Below, piece by piece: positions 11,287-41,607 of a DNA stretch of 64,000 nt. Position 1 is the stretch's first letter. Each line of letters starts with the position of its first letter. A model generated the notes under the pieces. It did not search any database, was not told the DNA's origin, and was given only the letters and a program-made list of their open reading frames with translations. The position numbers and the translations under genes are program-made. The DNA is from Hirudo medicinalis (Eukaryota > Annelida > Clitellata > Hirudinida > Hirudinidae), in assembly GCA_011800805.1 (NCBI GenBank), contig MPNW01000175.1, forward strand, positions 4,575 to 68,574. Reading direction: 5' to 3'.

Positions 11287-13290
11287 TTATTGGGGAGGTT
11301 GTTCTTCATTGATGACCAGGGCATCCTCGATAGCCTTCGAAATTTCTTCAACTTTTGCATCTGCCACATCCTCGCCGGACTCCTTGTTTTCCCTCCTTCT
11401 TTCTGAAAACTTCCTTTCTCTCTTCTGTGCCAACTCCACTTTCAATTCTCTGTTCATGACCTTCATGCCATTCAATTTGCTAAGGGCTTCATTGGCTTCA
11501 AGAGACTTGGCAAAACTGAGGAAGGCAAATCCATTGGGTCCTTTCCATACAACTCTCAATGGCTGCATCTGAATTGCTTCTCTGACCTGCTGCTTGAACT
11601 CCGAGACACGAATGTTCCACGGGATGTTTCCTACGTACAGCCATGAATCTTGGCTGGAAAATGTCCTATTGCTTCTTGGTTTTCTTTCATTAAAACTGGG
11701 CTTTCTGGAAGAACTGTCATTGACAATCTCTTCATTCTCGTTAGCATTTTCCTTGATAGTGTCACCACTGCCATCATGCTCGACATTACTTTTCCTGCTC
11801 TGTCCGTAAGACTTTCTGGGAGTGTACGACCTCTCTTCATCCCTCGCTCCATTGATGAATCTTCTTCCGGAACCCCTGAACCTACGTGGAGCTTGTCTCA
11901 TGTTCCTGGGGCGCAACCTCTCCTCGTTGTCTCCCCGGGCCGTTTTGTGAGATCTTTGTGGTTTGCCGATGTCAACATCTTCCAATTCGCTTGGAGTTTC
12001 GGTCTCATCCTGCAGATTGTCAATGGAATTTCCTTTCTGCCACTCAATGTAACGAAGCTTCCTCAATGCTGGAATGGAAGCCAACTGGTTCTTAGCCAAG
12101 AGATTCCAATACACTTGAGAGGGACGAGGTTTGTTCGTGCCCTGGCATTCAATGACCCTGGTTGGAGTGACTATGAAGTCAACTGGAACATCATGCTGGC
12201 CAAAAATATTTTCAGGTAAGTCCTCAATGACTTGACAGTCATGCACCAGAGCCACAATCTTGACATCATCATTGACAAAACCAAGGACAGACATCATGGC
12301 ATATTCCAAGTCACTGAACCCCATTCCCTTGCCAATCCTCCAACCTAAGCCAACAATGAACAGGATAGATCAACTTGTTACTTCAGGCAATTCCTTGCAT
12401 ATATATTACCTTTTGGTGAGACAGCAACAGCACCAACCACAATGAGATCCACTTTTTCTTCTTTGTCCAATTCTATTGGGTTTGAGTACTTCAGCAAGCC
12501 CTAAGATGATATGATTCAAGAATGCAGATGTCAATTACAAAAACAATGAAATTCATTTAAGAACTAGACTTACTCCTTTTGAAGAACAGCTCCAGTTTAT
12601 CTTGCTATCGTCAGATGGTTGGATTTTGTTCATGAAGTATGAGCTGAGACGAGGAACTGGCACCAAACATGTTTTTCCATCCTAAAACAAAAGTTTCTCA
12701 CTGAAGAGAGCTAACTGAACTGAACAAAGCTTGTTAATGACTCCACTTACCTCCAGTGCATGATATCTGGCATGCTGCAGAGGCTTGTCTGGGTCAATCT
12801 TCACAACATTGGCAGACTTAAAGAGCTCAAGTTCCCTAAGCTTATCAGCAGCATCTTTGGACTCCTTCAAAAATTTATGTGATGTTGCTTAATGTAGCAG
12901 ATGTACTTGCATCTCAATATCTGGTCATGCTATAACTGCACAGAATGCAGGATAATACGATAAAGTGTGAACAATAACATAAGTGCTTATTAATCCAATG
13001 CATACTACAAAGCAGGAAAGAAACGCTGAGCAATATCTACCTTGAAATTAGGAATCCTCTTGTGAACTGGCCATGACGTTCCTGACAGCTTGTTTGCTTC
13101 AAAATGTTCCCAAATCTTGCTCCTTATAGTTGATTTTGAGTCATCTTAAAAATGATCATTTACTATTTTTGAAGGCATTTATTCAAAGCTAACTTTCATG
13201 AGTCCAAACAAGAATATTGCATATTTAGGCATTAACACACTTTAATTACTACTCACCTTGAGTTACAGTTATTTCTTGCTGGCTTTCCAT
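11287..13290 (-). CDS. MTHFSD: MTHFSD: methenyltetrahydrofolate synthetase domain plus RRM protein
   Basis: Six exons join in frame: 13257-13290, 13041-13144, 12751-12864, 12574-12681, 12410-12500 and 11287-12344 (502 residues, starting MESQQEITVTQ). Residues about 15-230 carry the 5-formyl-THF cyclo-ligase-like fold. Markers in order are K-I-W-E-H-F-E, W-P-V-H-K-R-I-P-N-F-K, L-V-P-V-P-R-L, V-D-L-I-V-V-G-A-V-A-V-S, the strongly conserved G-W-R-I-G-K-G-M-G-F-S-D-L-E, and V-H-D-C-Q-V followed by T-P-T-R-V-I. An Arg/Ser-rich linker with R-R-F-R-G-S-G-R-R follows. An RRM at about 385-458 has RNP2-like LYVGNI and RNP1-like NGFAFLSF. This is the same two-domain order as vertebrate MTHFSD, so the protein probably binds RNA. 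Whether it keeps synthetase activity cannot be told from this. All five donors are canonical-looking (GTGAGT, GTAGAT, GTAAGT twice, GTAATA). Confidence 0.95.
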
Positions 13291-15866
13291 GTTTCAAATA
13301 CCTGGATCAACAAATTAAGAAAGAGTTACATTCCACAAATAAATTCAATATACACAAAACCGAAACTCCATTGGTAACGATTGAGATTTAAGTAACAATC
13401 GCAGGAAAACTAGCAGGCATTGAATTCCCATAATTATTTCGATGAAATAGAGTGACCATTTAATTAATATCTCTTCGAAAATTAATACTTTTTCTATGTA
13501 AACGTAAAGGTTACAATGTATCGATTATCGCTCGATTGGTTGATCTAGAACAGTCCTCGGAACGAGTAGCACCAGAAAATAACTCCGCCAAAATTAAGCA
13601 GCATAAAAACAAAACGACTTATAAATTACTAGATACAATTTTACCAACACAACACTAATCGAATCTGCAAATAATTACTGAATTCACGGCAAATTGGACA
13701 AACGTCAACCGAAATTTTAAATAACGGCAAATTCACAAGAACTTTTCCGGTATTAAGCGGTGTGCGGATTCAATAAACTTTGAGATGCTATTTCTACACA
13801 TTAATTTAATTAAGCATAAATGTTGTAATTTAAAATTTATAATAAATAATTTTAATTTAAATAAAAGTACTTTCAGATATGGATGTTACGGATGTTCATG
13901 CTAAACAACCAAGTTTAATGTGAATATTTTTGTTATTGTTAAGTGAAATTTTTATGTTATTAAATAATATCACCAACAAATTTATTAATTCCAGTATTCT
14001 AAATTGCAACGGTTGTAAAAATCAAGCGATTTTCTGAAAAGCCATGGTCAAAATTATTAAACCAAATAAATTTTATTCGAAGCAATAATTAATTACAAAG
14101 ATTTTACTCGTCCTTTTAAAATGGAAACTGAGCGAACCTTCTCTCTCGATATGGTAACGTTAAAAAAGTTTCTGAACTCGGCTTATCATGTAGTTGTGTT
14201 GGTAACCACAATGCAATTAGAAGAGCATAAAATTAAAAGTGCTGTCAAACATTTGTTTTTATGGCCAAATTTAAGCAAGTATCTCCAAATGTCGATGGTT
14301 CGACTAGAAACAGCCCTAATCTGAGGGATACATTTGAGTTTAACTCCTTTAGCGGTTGACACGACTTAACCAGTCATTTTGAAAATATCGATTAAGTATT
14401 ATGAAACCACTTTTCCCAGTCTTTACAGTGAAAAGACTGCCAAAATTTTTCTTTACGATCCTATCTAATATGGCGTCGAGGAAGCGATATAGCGTGAAAG
14501 AAGTAATTGATATTTTGAGCGAAAGCAGCCGTCTTGGATACGAAAGCGAGTTTTACTGAGAAGAAGAATGTGGCAGTGGCAACAGCACGAACTGTCGGTT
14601 CGGAATTGGGTTGAGGCAATCGGCAGTGTCACCGGTCCTCGAGGCTGGATTTTTCTGGTCTCTAGATTATTTGTTGCAAGTCCGGTTGTAGAAATTATTG
14701 TCATTTTGGATGTTTCCTTAAGCTTTCAAGTAGTTTTTAAAATTGTCATAAAAATGTAACATTTCTCAAAAAGAAATGGCAATGAGTTCCAAATTTTTAA
14801 TGGACGTTGAAGGGGTTGAAATTTTCCACATCGTAACTATCTTATCTAAATCATGTAGTTTTGAAAAGGACGTTCACACAGATGCCACCCACGGAAGGAG
14901 ATGACCAGACAAGGAACCATGTACTGAGGCTCAAGTACAGGTTCTCAAGGTTCAAGTACAGGTGCAAGTACCGATGAGTTATGAACAAGTACTTCTATAA
15001 AATAATAAATAGTCTTAAGTAAAGTCTTACACAAAATGACAACGTTATGCATCTGCACTCAGAAGGACAAAGAACATTTGAGACAAGGTTTGATAACAAG
15101 TTTATTTATTCAAAATATAGAAACTTCAAAAATAATGTTATCACACAATGTTTGAATTACACTTTAGCAACAGTAAGGAAGCCAGGACCTCTCAATGGAC
15201 AGCAGGTGCAGCGACCGAAAGCCCTTGAAGGAAGCAATTCTGTTTCAGTATATCCTACTGCAAGGGTTAAGGTTAAGCCTAGAGTTAGTGTTAGGCCTTA
15301 ATTTTTAAATTTTAAACTTTTCCAAAAAACGGAAATATGTCTGGGATCTAGCACATGGGTGTGGCTTGGTAATTAAATTAGAGTGTTCTCGTCTGCTTAC
15401 GAAAAGACAATTTATACTAAATTAAATATATTTTTCATTCAAATTATTTACAAGCAACTCCTATAAAGTGCGATCTTGTGTGAATCTAAAGGCCCCTCAA
15501 TCCACAACCAAAAAATTCAACAATGTTTCCCAATAAATTACACTCGAGACACGCAAAGAGCCTATTTATCTACCGATGTTTACACCAAGCAAGTCTTAAC
15601 TTCCACCGCGAATAAAGAGATTCCAATGTCTCAACCCTTTTCAATGTTTGGCAATCTTTTAGCTTTTAGGTTTTATCGTCTGCGGACTGCTTTCAAAATA
15701 TTCCTAAAACATATTTTCGTGCAGAGTTTATTTAAATACAATTTTCTCTGGAAATATTTAAGTCTTCTCTTGAATCGACGGTATTTTTGTTTTCATTAAA
15801 TTACATTTTTGTTTTCTTTGAGCCAATCTTGTCATTTTTTGGAAAAACTCTGACTGCCAAGCAACG
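13291..15866. other. Intergenic DNA, mostly featureless
   Basis: The region upstream of MTHFSD is AT-rich and shows no promoter motif I can defend. A possible piggyBac-like scrap lies at 14470-14760 (separate entry). Around 14930-14990 a word like caagtacaggt repeats imperfectly. Around 15258-15298 lies a short degenerate ggttaaggttaag / gttagtgttagg run that resembles decayed telomere-type repeat. The plus-strand open frames at 14121, 15047 and 15476 have no family resemblance. Confidence 0.5.
14470..14760 (+). pseudogene. Possible piggyBac-like transposase N-terminal remnant
   Basis: An ATG at 14470 opens MASRKRYSVKEVIDILSES, reminiscent of the N-termini of some piggyBac-derived transposases (basic start, then a V-x-E/K-hydrophobic acidic region). 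The frame stops after about 29 codons and no DDD catalytic region follows. It could equally be chance. Confidence is low. Confidence 0.25.
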
Positions 15867-15877
15867 AATATATAAGT
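15867..15877 (+). promoter_or_regulatory. TATA box of the PAN/lectin gene
   Basis: The sequence atatataagta lies about 40 bases upstream of the ATG at 15914. With the usual 25-30 base spacing, transcription would begin near 15898-15905 with a very short leader. Positional inference. Confidence 0.45.
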
Positions 15878-15913
15878 AACCTTGGAAGTTCAGATGTTCT
15901 CTGACTTGCAAAC

Positions 15914-17068
15914 ATGAAAGCGACCTTCGGACCGATCTCAAATTGTTTTCTTCTAGCTCCGTTCTTCATGAAATTGCTCAAGGCCGATTTACTTATCCAC
16001 AAGTTATTCAGTCGCACCCTGGCCTGCGACGGAGGTTCAGGATGTGCACTTGATGAACCGAATGGAATTCTGGAAGGAATGCCGAGCAGGCTCCGATGTG
16101 CCGCCAAATGTCTTGCCAGAGACTGCGTCAATTTCAACTACCTAGAAGAATCTGGATCGTGTCTGATATTTGGTACCACTCCGTATATGATCACGAACAA
16201 TACTCTTTGCTCAAGTTACGACGTAAGGAATTTATTTGCAAAACAATTCTTTGAGGCTAGAAATTTTAGTTGCCAACATTACTTTAGAATACCATACAAG
16301 GTGGAAAAGGATATCCCGGTAAATTGTATTTTGTCTTTTAGACAAATTCCCTAAAAATAAAATTTGTGAACATTTTACATTCACTATTAATACTTGCAAG
16401 GCGAAAATCTTTCCAAACATCGAAGAGCTTGTCAACCCACGAATAACGTCGTCAACGATATGACCCTCGCTCCGTGGTTAGCTCTGGATGATTTGAATGG
16501 TACGCTCATTCCATCTGGTCACTGCAGTCATACGAAAACTAACGACTCCTATGACAACTGGTTCATCGTAGATTTGGTTCATTACGTGACCATCAGCATG
16601 TTAACATACTTGGCAGGGAAACTAGGTCACTTAGCGTTAGTAAGTTAGAAGAGTTTATATTATTTCTTATCTATAATTTTTACCATGCTTCTCATCTTTG
16701 CCTGCTAAAACAAAATAATAAACCTGAATAAACCTGCAACAATTAGCGTAACCTTGCAATTGTTAACAAATGAATCAATTGACTAGTAACTTAGGTGTTA
16801 ATTGGTGACCTTGTCCTAAGCACTCAGATACAAGAATCTCACCATCGGCGTCACAAATGACTCCTGGTTGATCAGGAAGCCGGTCAGACACCAATATGCT
16901 CTTTGTGGTGTCTACCAAGGACCACCGGTCAATGCTTCGTGGTTTACGATTTTTTGCCAACCTTCAATTCCAAAAGCTAGATATGTTGTGGTTTATCAGA
17001 CTCAACTCAATTCCACCAATGGAGGATTCTTATCTTTATGCGAATTTCAGGTGTTTGGAACATTCTAA
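15914..17068 (+). CDS. Secreted PAN/apple plus fucolectin-type (F5/8C-like) protein
   Basis: Exon 1 starts at 15914 (MKATFGPIS) with a hydrophobic leader, then a PAN/apple-like cysteine module at residues about 38-100: C-D-G-G-S-G-C, R-C-A-A-K-C-L-A-R-D-C-V-N-F-N-Y, and S-C-L-I-F-G. Exon 2 (from 16401) and exon 3 (16828-17068) encode a fucolectin/discoidin-type domain: A-L-D-D-L-N-G, S-G-H-C-S-H-T, N-W-F-I-V-D-L, N-L-T-I-G-V-T-N-D-S-W, then C-G-V-Y, T-I-F-C-Q, A-R-Y-V-V-V-Y-Q, and the closing L-S-L-C-E-F-Q-V-F-G. This combination is common in secreted invertebrate lectin-like proteins that bind sugars. The strongest-looking donors (16223 GTAAGG, 16640 GTAAGT) break the reading frame. Donors at 16215 (GTTACG) and either 16600 (GTTAAC) or 16636 (GTTAGT) preserve it and give about 246-258 residues. 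Exact junctions are therefore uncertain. Confidence 0.75.
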
Positions 17069-19801
17069 ATGTCATTAATAAGCTGATAGAAATGATTCAA
17101 AACATCTCATTTAATTTTTATAAATATAATTTTTCTTATGAATAAAAATAAACGCTAATTTAGAACAATTTTGTCATTATGATTTTGTTATGTAAATAAT
17201 TAGCATTCTTTTATTGAAATAGTTTATATTATGTTTGGTCTGCTTTACAGAAAAGTCTCGAAAATGGTCGAGAAACACGCAAATGGGTCGTTTATTCAGA
17301 ATTAACTATATTTAAAAAAATTAAATTTCTACAGAAAAATATTAAATAAACTTACCTCCTAAGAACTTCTATTATTTCCGTCTGATTTATCGTCTGGAGT
17401 CCGCATCCGACTGGCTATCATTTCATTCCTAACATTGGCGTTTTTTTCCTTTCTCAACTTTGAAAATATGTACTAACTCAAAATGTCGTGAGTCGCATGA
17501 AACGTTTGTTGCTGTTACATTCGGAAAGAAGCAAAATAAAAATGGAAAGGGACCGTCCATAAATTAAGTCAGCAAAATAGGGCAGGGGAGGTTGTTGAAA
17601 AAGTTTGACAATTCTTGACAAGGGGAGGGGGGAGTTTACAATTAATTAACGTCAACAGTGTTAATTTTTATTATAAAAATCTAAATTTTAACAACAGAAG
17701 GATTCATACCATTACTGTTAATGTAATTCCTTCAGTCCTTCAGTTCAGTGCTTGAACGGATTTGCAAAATCTGTAACCTCTGTTGCTTCACAAGCTGGGC
17801 CGCCGAGAGGGGGGTCAATGCCCAAGGGCCCAGTCATTTTTAGGGGCTTTCTAACCTTCTAATTATGTTTTATTTGCTTGTTTTTACTTTATTTTAATTT
17901 TTATGTTCGTTCTTTTATTTTTGTTTCACTGCCTTAGAGTACTGCTCTCGTTTGTTACATTGCTATATTGCCTGGGCATCCGAAAAGGGTATGTAAGGCA
18001 ATTTAAAAAGTGTGTAATTTTAAATTGTAAATCCTAAACATGCCAAGATTTTTGTCTTTTACGGAAAGAAACCTGCAAGGACACTTTTCTTTTCGAATAA
18101 AGTTGCCTTTTGGGCTCAGAAGCACTTTGCAAAAAAATTTAATTGTTGAATATTATATTCTGCACCCCAAAGGACTTGAAGTTGGGGTAGTCTAAATAAT
18201 AAAAACTAATAGTAGCATTGAATTTTAAATTAATACTTAAAAAAAAACCATAGTTTAAATTAAAAATTCATTTAAATTTAGACAAAGCGAAATCAGAAAG
18301 CTTTGATCACAGGCTATCTTTAACAGTTTAAAATGTGAAAAATAATAGCTAAGATTCAGATATTTTAAAAGTAGCATTATTTTTGGAGCAAAATCAACTA
18401 CTCGAGTTTTAAAAAACGTTTTAAAATATCAACAAATTTTGATGTGCAAGAGGAGTTGGGAGGCAAGTGGAACAGAACCCGAATAAGGCGTATATTATAA
18501 TAAAGAAACGAGGTGCGAAGGATAGTTAGATACACATGCTATATTGCAGTATGAGATATATGGAAAACCTAAGTTATAGTATAGCGTTAGGCATGCAGAG
18601 TATCGAAAAATTAAACCGAAAATTAAAATGAGAGAATTTTGATTCAACATAGTGAATGTGGTCCAACCAATTCATGTGTTCATCCACATGAAAACACCCA
18701 GAAACTTACAAGAAGAAACACGATTCATTGGAACATTGCAAGAAAGGATATGAGTCTCATGAGTAATTTGTTTACTTTTATGGTGAAATAAGATATATTT
18801 AGTTATTTTTAAAGGCTTAATGGGAGTTTGTTGCATTTGTAGACAGAGTTTAAGACAGCATTTATGGCTTGAAATAAGTCATTCAAATTATCACCTATTG
18901 ATCAGCTGAAATTTTACTACCCAATTTTTTATTTTCATTCTTCAAAACGGCATTTATTCGTAGCTTCAATGCTTTCAAAAGCCATGTTTTTTGAACTTCA
19001 TCAATGAGTCAATATAATTTAAAATTAGGGTGGGCAACAGCTGCCAGTTGAGCAAGGGATAACTAGTGTTATTGTTTATTTCTTCAAATCTTCAAGTTGT
19101 TCCATCTTTCAATCCATTAATCAAGGGTATCACTAGTGTTAACTATATTTTATAGTCTTCCAATAAAGACGTCCGCACTTTAGAGGAGAGGGACCTAGTC
19201 CAAAATGAACTTTTGTGGTGTGATATCCACTCAAATGTGATACAAAATTGATGACAAATTGAGGATTTCCGCAAGAAGGGGGCGAAAATGGACTAATGGA
19301 CAAGGGGGAAAGAGGATTATAGATGAGTTAGTTCTTGTGGATGTCCTTTACTAGTTGACCCCCTTTGTTCCTGGCAGGAACTACACGATGATCACTGTCA
19401 GCAGTCAACAATGACCTCGATGATTACTTCCTGAGATAATAGCTTTTAAGTTGTTTATGACTTCAGTACCATGATGATACATTTAAGGCATCTTTTGACC
19501 ATCGATGTAATAAACAGACGTGCAAAATCTAAAACTAATTTTAAGTAAACTCCTTTTTTTAATAATTCTAAAATGAAGTAATTGCATATTGTATCTGTAC
19601 AAATTATTTCTTACATAAAAAAATTAATTTCAAGTTTTAACTTTTAGAGGTATGACCACGCCTCCTGTAGCTTATGAATATTAAAGAAAGCTAATCATCT
19701 CCGTCCTTTAGAAGGAGCCTGTTTCGTATGTTTGTAGGTGCGTACGTCGTTCCGAGTTCGGATAATGTGAGTGGTGGCCCCAAATTATCGAATAAAGTAT
19801 A
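17069..19801. other. Intergenic DNA with transposon-like debris
   Basis: AATAAA at 17141 is a likely poly(A) signal for the lectin gene. At 17551-17640 the words gaccgtccataaatta and gacaaggggaggggggag resemble termini of invertebrate DNA transposons. At 17800-17850 a G-rich stretch (gggccgccgagaggggggt) is of the same character. I could not find a transposase or matching inverted repeats. 18000-19780 shows no coding signal. The scribble promoter must lie at the right end, but no TATA box was seen. Confidence 0.45.
17141..17146 (+). terminator. Putative poly(A) signal, PAN/lectin gene
   Basis: AATAAA lies 73 bases past the TAA that ends the lectin gene, followed by a T-rich stretch. Good position for a compact gene. 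Confidence 0.55.
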
Positions 19802-39224
<19,423 letters not shown>

Positions 39225-39889
39225 ATGCATATATATATATATATATACACATATATTTCTAATTATACTGTTGAAAAAGTTAAGATTCCTAATTTGTGAT
39301 GGCGCCTTATAATGTCTCATGTTTTGAATTATGGATATTCTTAAATTTAATCTGAATCAAGTTTCTTAGATTTTTTTAAAAATTATTTTCTCCTGATAAA
39401 AATTTTTTGAGCTTTGATCACAAGTCATCGTATGCTTACTTGCAATTCACAATGTGTTTTTACAATCATTTCTGCAGTGCTTGTTGACATGTTTGGCCTA
39501 CATTTTAATATTTTGTTTTTTCATCTCTTATAACTTACGATTTGGTTGATAATTTGAGTTGATAATTTCATGAACTCATTAGAAGGAAACAATGATTGAG
39601 ACAGAGACAGATCAAAATGGCCAAATGGAAATTATTTAGTTGATGAATTTTAAGTATGCTTAAATTAACAAAAGCATGATCGGTATGAGAGTTACAGGGC
39701 ATACAAAGGGCAACATGGCGATTTTTCTGGCGGTTAAGTAAAGGAAGCAAGTTGAGTAGTTGCAAGCCCAAATTAAATTACAATGGCTTATATGTGGATA
39801 TATAAATGAGTAGAACAATATAATTACTGTTTTTATATGTATATAGCGACGCACGCGATAAATGACACCAACATTTTTAGAAATTTTTC

Positions 39890-39895
39890 AATAAA
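39890..39895 (+). terminator. scrib: Putative poly(A) signal, scribble
   Basis: AATAAA about 665 bases after the scribble stop, closely followed by a second overlapping-type hexamer (caataaaaat). Positional inference only. Confidence 0.4.
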
Positions 39896-41141
39896 ACCAA
39901 TAAAAATGGTGGATGCTTAAAATTATTTGGATATTTAATAAGTTTTAATGTTGAATATTTATAAAATGTAAGAATTGTAAAAAAAAATGAATCCTTGCAA
40001 AGTTATCGGGGTATAACGTGGTATCCCATTTGTGAGTGAAGCGAATGTCTTTTGCAGTCATATCGATAACGTTAATTTGTTGAGTTGACTTAGTAACAGA
40101 CCGTTGGTTTCAAATTAGTTTCATAAAGTGCAATTCGTTCTTGAAATTTAGGTAAAGTATTTTAGATAATTTGAAATAATTATTTCTAAGGAATATTTCC
40201 AGGTTATAGCGAAGCGCAAAGCCATTTAAGAGAGCAAATTAAAGCAACTGACTACATTTGGTGTTGAAAATTATCAGATTTAATTTGTTCAAGATTTATC
40301 AATTGAACATTAGTGAAATTTATATTTTTTTTAATAATTAACGTTTGGAACTACTTACGGCCAAATGACGCCATCATACTTATACGAGATGATTCGAGGG
40401 AAAATAGTTCGAAGTTATAACTCGTCCAAAAGGCTATTAGCTTGACGAAAATGCAACAAAATAATGTGCACATAAAATAATTTATTAAAATCTTCACTTT
40501 CTTCGTACTTCACGAAACAGAATGTTCTAGCACAAAAGAGTTCACATGCGTTAACCGCGGAATGATTTCGTAACCTAGGAATTCGTATAAAAATCAGACG
40601 AAGCGTTGGGACGCCGATTCAAATGCCAGCCTGTCTTCTATGGGGGGGACCCTCTTCTGCTGATGACTTTTCGCCTTATTTCGTGAGTCAGGTTGTGGTT
40701 ATTTTGGCTTCTCATTGTAACTTGTATATACCTGAATATGATTTAAAATTAAATTCAAGCCTTCACACATTTCAAGTTGAGTAATTGTGCGAGTGAAAGT
40801 TAAGGTCGCTTTTAATACATTCTATGCTAAAGAAAGTATGATGAAACGAATTTTAGACTTATATAGTTTTAAGATTTAATAGTAGATTTTGCGAAAATCT
40901 AATTTTTCAAACTCGAAGTACTCAAACTCGAAGAGTCTCGAGAAGCAATAGATATAAGTTGAAGTTGTCTAATTGAAAAAAAATCATCCTAGTGGTCAAC
41001 TTACTTTTACTAAATAAGCATACGGTAATTTATCAAAGGTTGTTTGCAAACTATTCGTCTTTCCAGTGTAAAACAGTTTGATATCGAATTCTTATAGGCA
41101 ATGATCGGACACATCAAATAGAAAGCAGAAGTTACATTATT

Positions 41142-41607
41142 TGAGGAATCAGAAAGAAGTCGAGGATGGATCAAGTTGGTCAGCTAGGAGTTCCCACTTC
41201 GTGGTTGAGCCCCTACTGCCGACGAGAAGTTTATTCAAGCAGAAGACCTGTTTTGAGATTATTGTTGTGATGGGTAAGATGAAAGATGCTTGCAACATAT
41301 ATTTGGAGGATCTGATCAAGACTGGCAATTTAATCCCGGAAAGCAGTAACCACATTATATTGGGAATCAGGAAGAAGTCGAGGATGGATCAAGTTGGTCA
41401 GCTAGGAGTTCCCACTTCGTGGTTGAGCCCCTACTGCCAACGAGAAGTTTATTCAAGCAGAAGACCTGTTTTGAGATTATTGTTGTGATGGGTAAGGTGA
41501 AAGATGCTTGCAACATATATTTGGAGGATCTGATCAAGACTGGCAATTTAATCCTGGGAAGCAGAAGAATATTGGGAATCAGCAAGAAGTCGAAGATGGA
41601 TGAAGTT
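41142..41607. repeat. 218-bp tandem duplication with a partial third copy
   Basis: Copy 1 begins gaatcagaaagaagtcgagg near 41145. Copy 2 begins gggaatcaggaagaagtcg near 41362, at a 218-base period. A partial third start (ggaatcagcaagaagtcg) appears 212 bases later at about 41574. Copies 1 and 2 are nearly identical, so the duplication is recent. The period is not a multiple of three and the frames differ between copies, arguing against a repeated protein domain. The family is not recognised. Confidence 0.85.
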
